This document shows positions 5,938-6,992 of a DNA stretch of 6,992 nt, piece by piece. This DNA is from Candidatus Portnoybacteria bacterium CG10_big_fil_rev_8_21_14_0_10_36_7 (GTDB lineage Bacteria; Patescibacteriota; Minisyncoccia; Portnoybacterales; PFDW01): assembly GCA_002793835.1 (NCBI GenBank), contig PFDW01000004.1, positions 1 to 6,992 on the forward strand, read 5' to 3'. Positions within the stretch are counted from its first letter, which is position 1; each line of letters opens with the position of its first letter. Position numbers and translations under genes: made by a program. The notes under the pieces were generated by a model. The model worked only from the letters and a program-made list of their open reading frames with translations, did no database searches and was not told the DNA's origin.

Positions 5938-6351
5938 TTCCTGCCAAGACGAGATATTAATTTGAGGATTAATCACATCGATGGTTATTTTTAATTTTCT
6001 AATAGTCTCATTCACCTGCCCGGTCGCGGTAATTAATCTAGTTTCAGCTCCCATATCGGTCACCGTATAAACACATGTTCCCTGCCCCAAAGTTAAATTA
6101 CCTGTTCCGGTATAAGCCGTTGAATTTCTAATCTCCTGCAGTGCTTGTTCGGCGCAGGCATTAGCTAAACCCCTAGCTTCAGTTGATCGCTCTAGGGCTA
6201 AACTGGATTTACTTGACCCTAAACCTAATAAAACTAAGGATAAAGCAATAGACACCCCAATACTGCTGACAATTAAAACGCTCATTAAGGTAATATAGCC
6301 ATTTTTTTTATCTAAGGGATGCTGAACCATAAAAAGTTTTGGTATAATCAT
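5923..6351 (-). CDS. PilX-like minor pilin
   Basis: A 142-residue membrane-anchored protein resembling PilX-type minor pilins. A leader with KKNG precedes Y19ITLM and a hydrophobic helix (about 19-45). The segment ERSTEARGLANACAEQALQEIRN follows, then TYTG-like and GTCVYTV elements; Cys66 and Cys93 could form a disulfide. The +5 position is Met23 rather than Glu, which is tolerated in PilX/GspK-type subunits but unlike the other two pilins here. Minor pilins of this kind probably take part in initiating pilus assembly together with PilW-like subunits. The reading frame begins inside the preceding gene, a 44-base overlap from the ATG at 6351. The next in-frame ATG at 6330 (residue 8) would give an 11-residue leader and a 23-base overlap. 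Either start implies translational coupling. AAGAG lies just before the first ATG, so that one is listed, with doubt. Confidence 0.82.
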   Translation of the reverse strand: MIIPKLFMVQHPLDKKNGYITLMSVLIVSSIGVSIALSLVLLGLGSSKSSLALERSTEARGLANACAEQALQEIRNSTAYTGTGNLTLGQGTCVYTVTDMGAETRLITATGQVNETIRKLKITIDVINPQINISSWQELADF

Positions 6352-6835
6352 ACTCTTTTTTATTTTCGGGGTTAATATGTTTTAAAATAAAGCTCACTCG
6401 TATGGTGCCCGGGGTACCAGAGATTGATAAATTATCAAAATTTAAACTGGCAGCTTCAATTTTAGTTGAAGTTAAATCTACCGGAGAATTAGCCCCGGCG
6501 GTAATAAAAATAGTACTGCCGATTAAATTAAAAATTGTTGGACTTAGTGTCCCAGTTGGCACCACTAAAGAAAGTTGAGAACCACTACTGCCGGTAGTTG
6601 GCGAATTAATGGCGCTGGAATTTCTAATAGTTTGAGTGATTAGATTCATCACTTGCCAACCCTGCTGTTCGACTTCCGAGACCACTTGATTATCAACTCG
6701 TGATTGCAATATGATTGATAAAAAAATAGAGACAGCCAGTAGCATCGCCGAAGAAATACTAATATAAAGTAGGAGTTCAATTAAAGTAAACCCAGCACCA
6801 CTTTTAATTGTACTTATATTTTTATTAAAATTCAT
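6308..6835 (-). CDS. PilW/PulJ-like minor pilin
   Basis: A 175-residue prepilin-like protein with leader MNFNKNISTIKSGAG, cleavage site G15/FTLIE and the conserved Glu at +5 (Glu20). A hydrophobic helix spans about 16-43, followed by VDNQVVSEVEQQGWQVMNLITQTIRNS, an arrangement typical of PilW and GspJ subunits. The C-terminal half is rich in Ser, Thr and Gly with beta-type alternation (TIFITAGANSPVDLTSTKIE, GTIRVSFIL). The protein probably sits in the inner membrane and at the pilus tip with the PilX-like partner encoded next. The start follows the stop of the upstream gene by three bases, and the end overlaps the PilX-like gene, indicating one operon. Assignment to PilW rather than GspJ is uncertain; the prepilin nature is secure. 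Confidence 0.87.
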   Translation of the reverse strand: MNFNKNISTIKSGAGFTLIELLLYISISSAMLLAVSIFLSIILQSRVDNQVVSEVEQQGWQVMNLITQTIRNSSAINSPTTGSSGSQLSLVVPTGTLSPTIFNLIGSTIFITAGANSPVDLTSTKIEAASLNFDNLSISGTPGTIRVSFILKHINPENKKEYDYTKTFYGSASLR

Positions 6836-6838
6836 AAA

Positions 6839-6991
6839 TTACGGAATAATATTACTAATTAATTTAGTCGAGCCATCCAGCATTATAAAATTAATACTTA
6901 AAATTGCGCCGGTAATATTTTTACTGAATGTTAAATTATTAATGGAGTAAGTAGTTGGAGGTGACAAAGTAACATCGGTAATATTTTCGGT
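6839..6991 (-). CDS. C-terminal end of a probable minor pilin (partial)
   Basis: An open frame enters from the right edge and ends at TAA (6841-6839), giving 50 visible residues beginning TENITDVTLSPPTTYSINN and ending KLISNIIP. It is too short for the ORF list because its start is outside the window. The alternating hydrophobic and Ser/Thr/Asn pattern (INNLTFSKNITGAILSINFIM) resembles the beta-rich end of pilin-like proteins, and the stop is only three bases before the next prepilin start. That position suggests another PulG/PilV-type minor pilin of the same operon. No diagnostic motif is visible, so the product is inferred from context. Confidence 0.6.
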   Translation of the reverse strand, partial: TENITDVTLSPPTTYSINNLTFSKNITGAILSINFIMLDGSTKLISNIIP

Positions 6992-6992
6992 G

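Noticed and set aside
6341..6346. TATAAT on the plus strand near the minor pilin overlap
   Set aside because: It lies inside two minus-strand coding frames and has no downstream plus-strand gene; a chance match in AT-rich DNA is likely.
6880..6991. Repeated 12-mer AAAATATTACCG in the partial gene at the right edge
   Set aside because: Two short copies in AT-rich coding sequence for ENIT and KNIT; the rest does not repeat, so no functional repeat is supported.

Overview
The window looks like a piece of a small-genome, AT-rich bacterial chromosome, most likely from the Candidate Phyla Radiation (Patescibacteria). The evidence is the style of several proteins together: a type IV pilin cluster with a PilX-like minor pilin carrying an ARGLANACAEQAL-type segment, a soluble PAS histidine kinase with an H-box reading SLASHQLKTPLS, a divergent PfkB-family kinase, and start codons without clear Shine-Dalgarno sequences. 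The lineage is inferred from family resemblance; no 16S rRNA or ribosomal protein is present. Ordinary bacterial code fits, with TAA, TAG and TGA all apparently used as stops.

Layout. Positions 1-2303 (minus) hold the first 767 residues of pyruvate, phosphate dikinase; its C-terminus runs off the left edge. A strong intrinsic terminator (2348-2385) separates it from a PfkB-family sugar or nucleoside kinase (2409-3365, minus). Between that kinase and a thymidine kinase on the plus strand (3457-4155) lies a compact divergent promoter whose two -35 boxes overlap almost completely. A second stem-loop terminator (4139-4177) sits between the convergent thymidine kinase and histidine kinase (4181-5323, minus). 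From 5425 to the right edge, all on the minus strand, is a type IV pilus gene cluster. In transcription order it holds the tail of an unidentified, probably pilin-like, gene (6839-6991), a PilW/PulJ-like minor pilin (6308-6835), a PilX-like minor pilin (5923-6351) and a PulG/PilA-like main pilin (5425-5877), with the histidine kinase following.

How the genes fit together. The left half is metabolism: PPDK interconverts PEP and pyruvate using AMP/PPi and ATP/Pi, the PfkB kinase phosphorylates a sugar or nucleoside, and the thymidine kinase salvages a deoxynucleoside. This suits an organism with reduced biosynthesis that depends on scavenging. The right half is a surface appendage: minor pilins that probably prime or cap a pilus, a main pilin with its own promoter that could allow higher expression, and a cytoplasmic sensor kinase downstream. 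No response regulator, pilus ATPase or prepilin peptidase is in view.

No RNA genes, CRISPR arrays, insertion sequences or large repeats were seen. No gene-free stretch exceeds about 105 bases. No clearly new multi-gene system is present; the most notable signals are regulatory (the shared -35 promoter pair, a nearly leaderless kinase transcript, a structured leader before the histidine kinase) and the divergent thymidine kinase active site.
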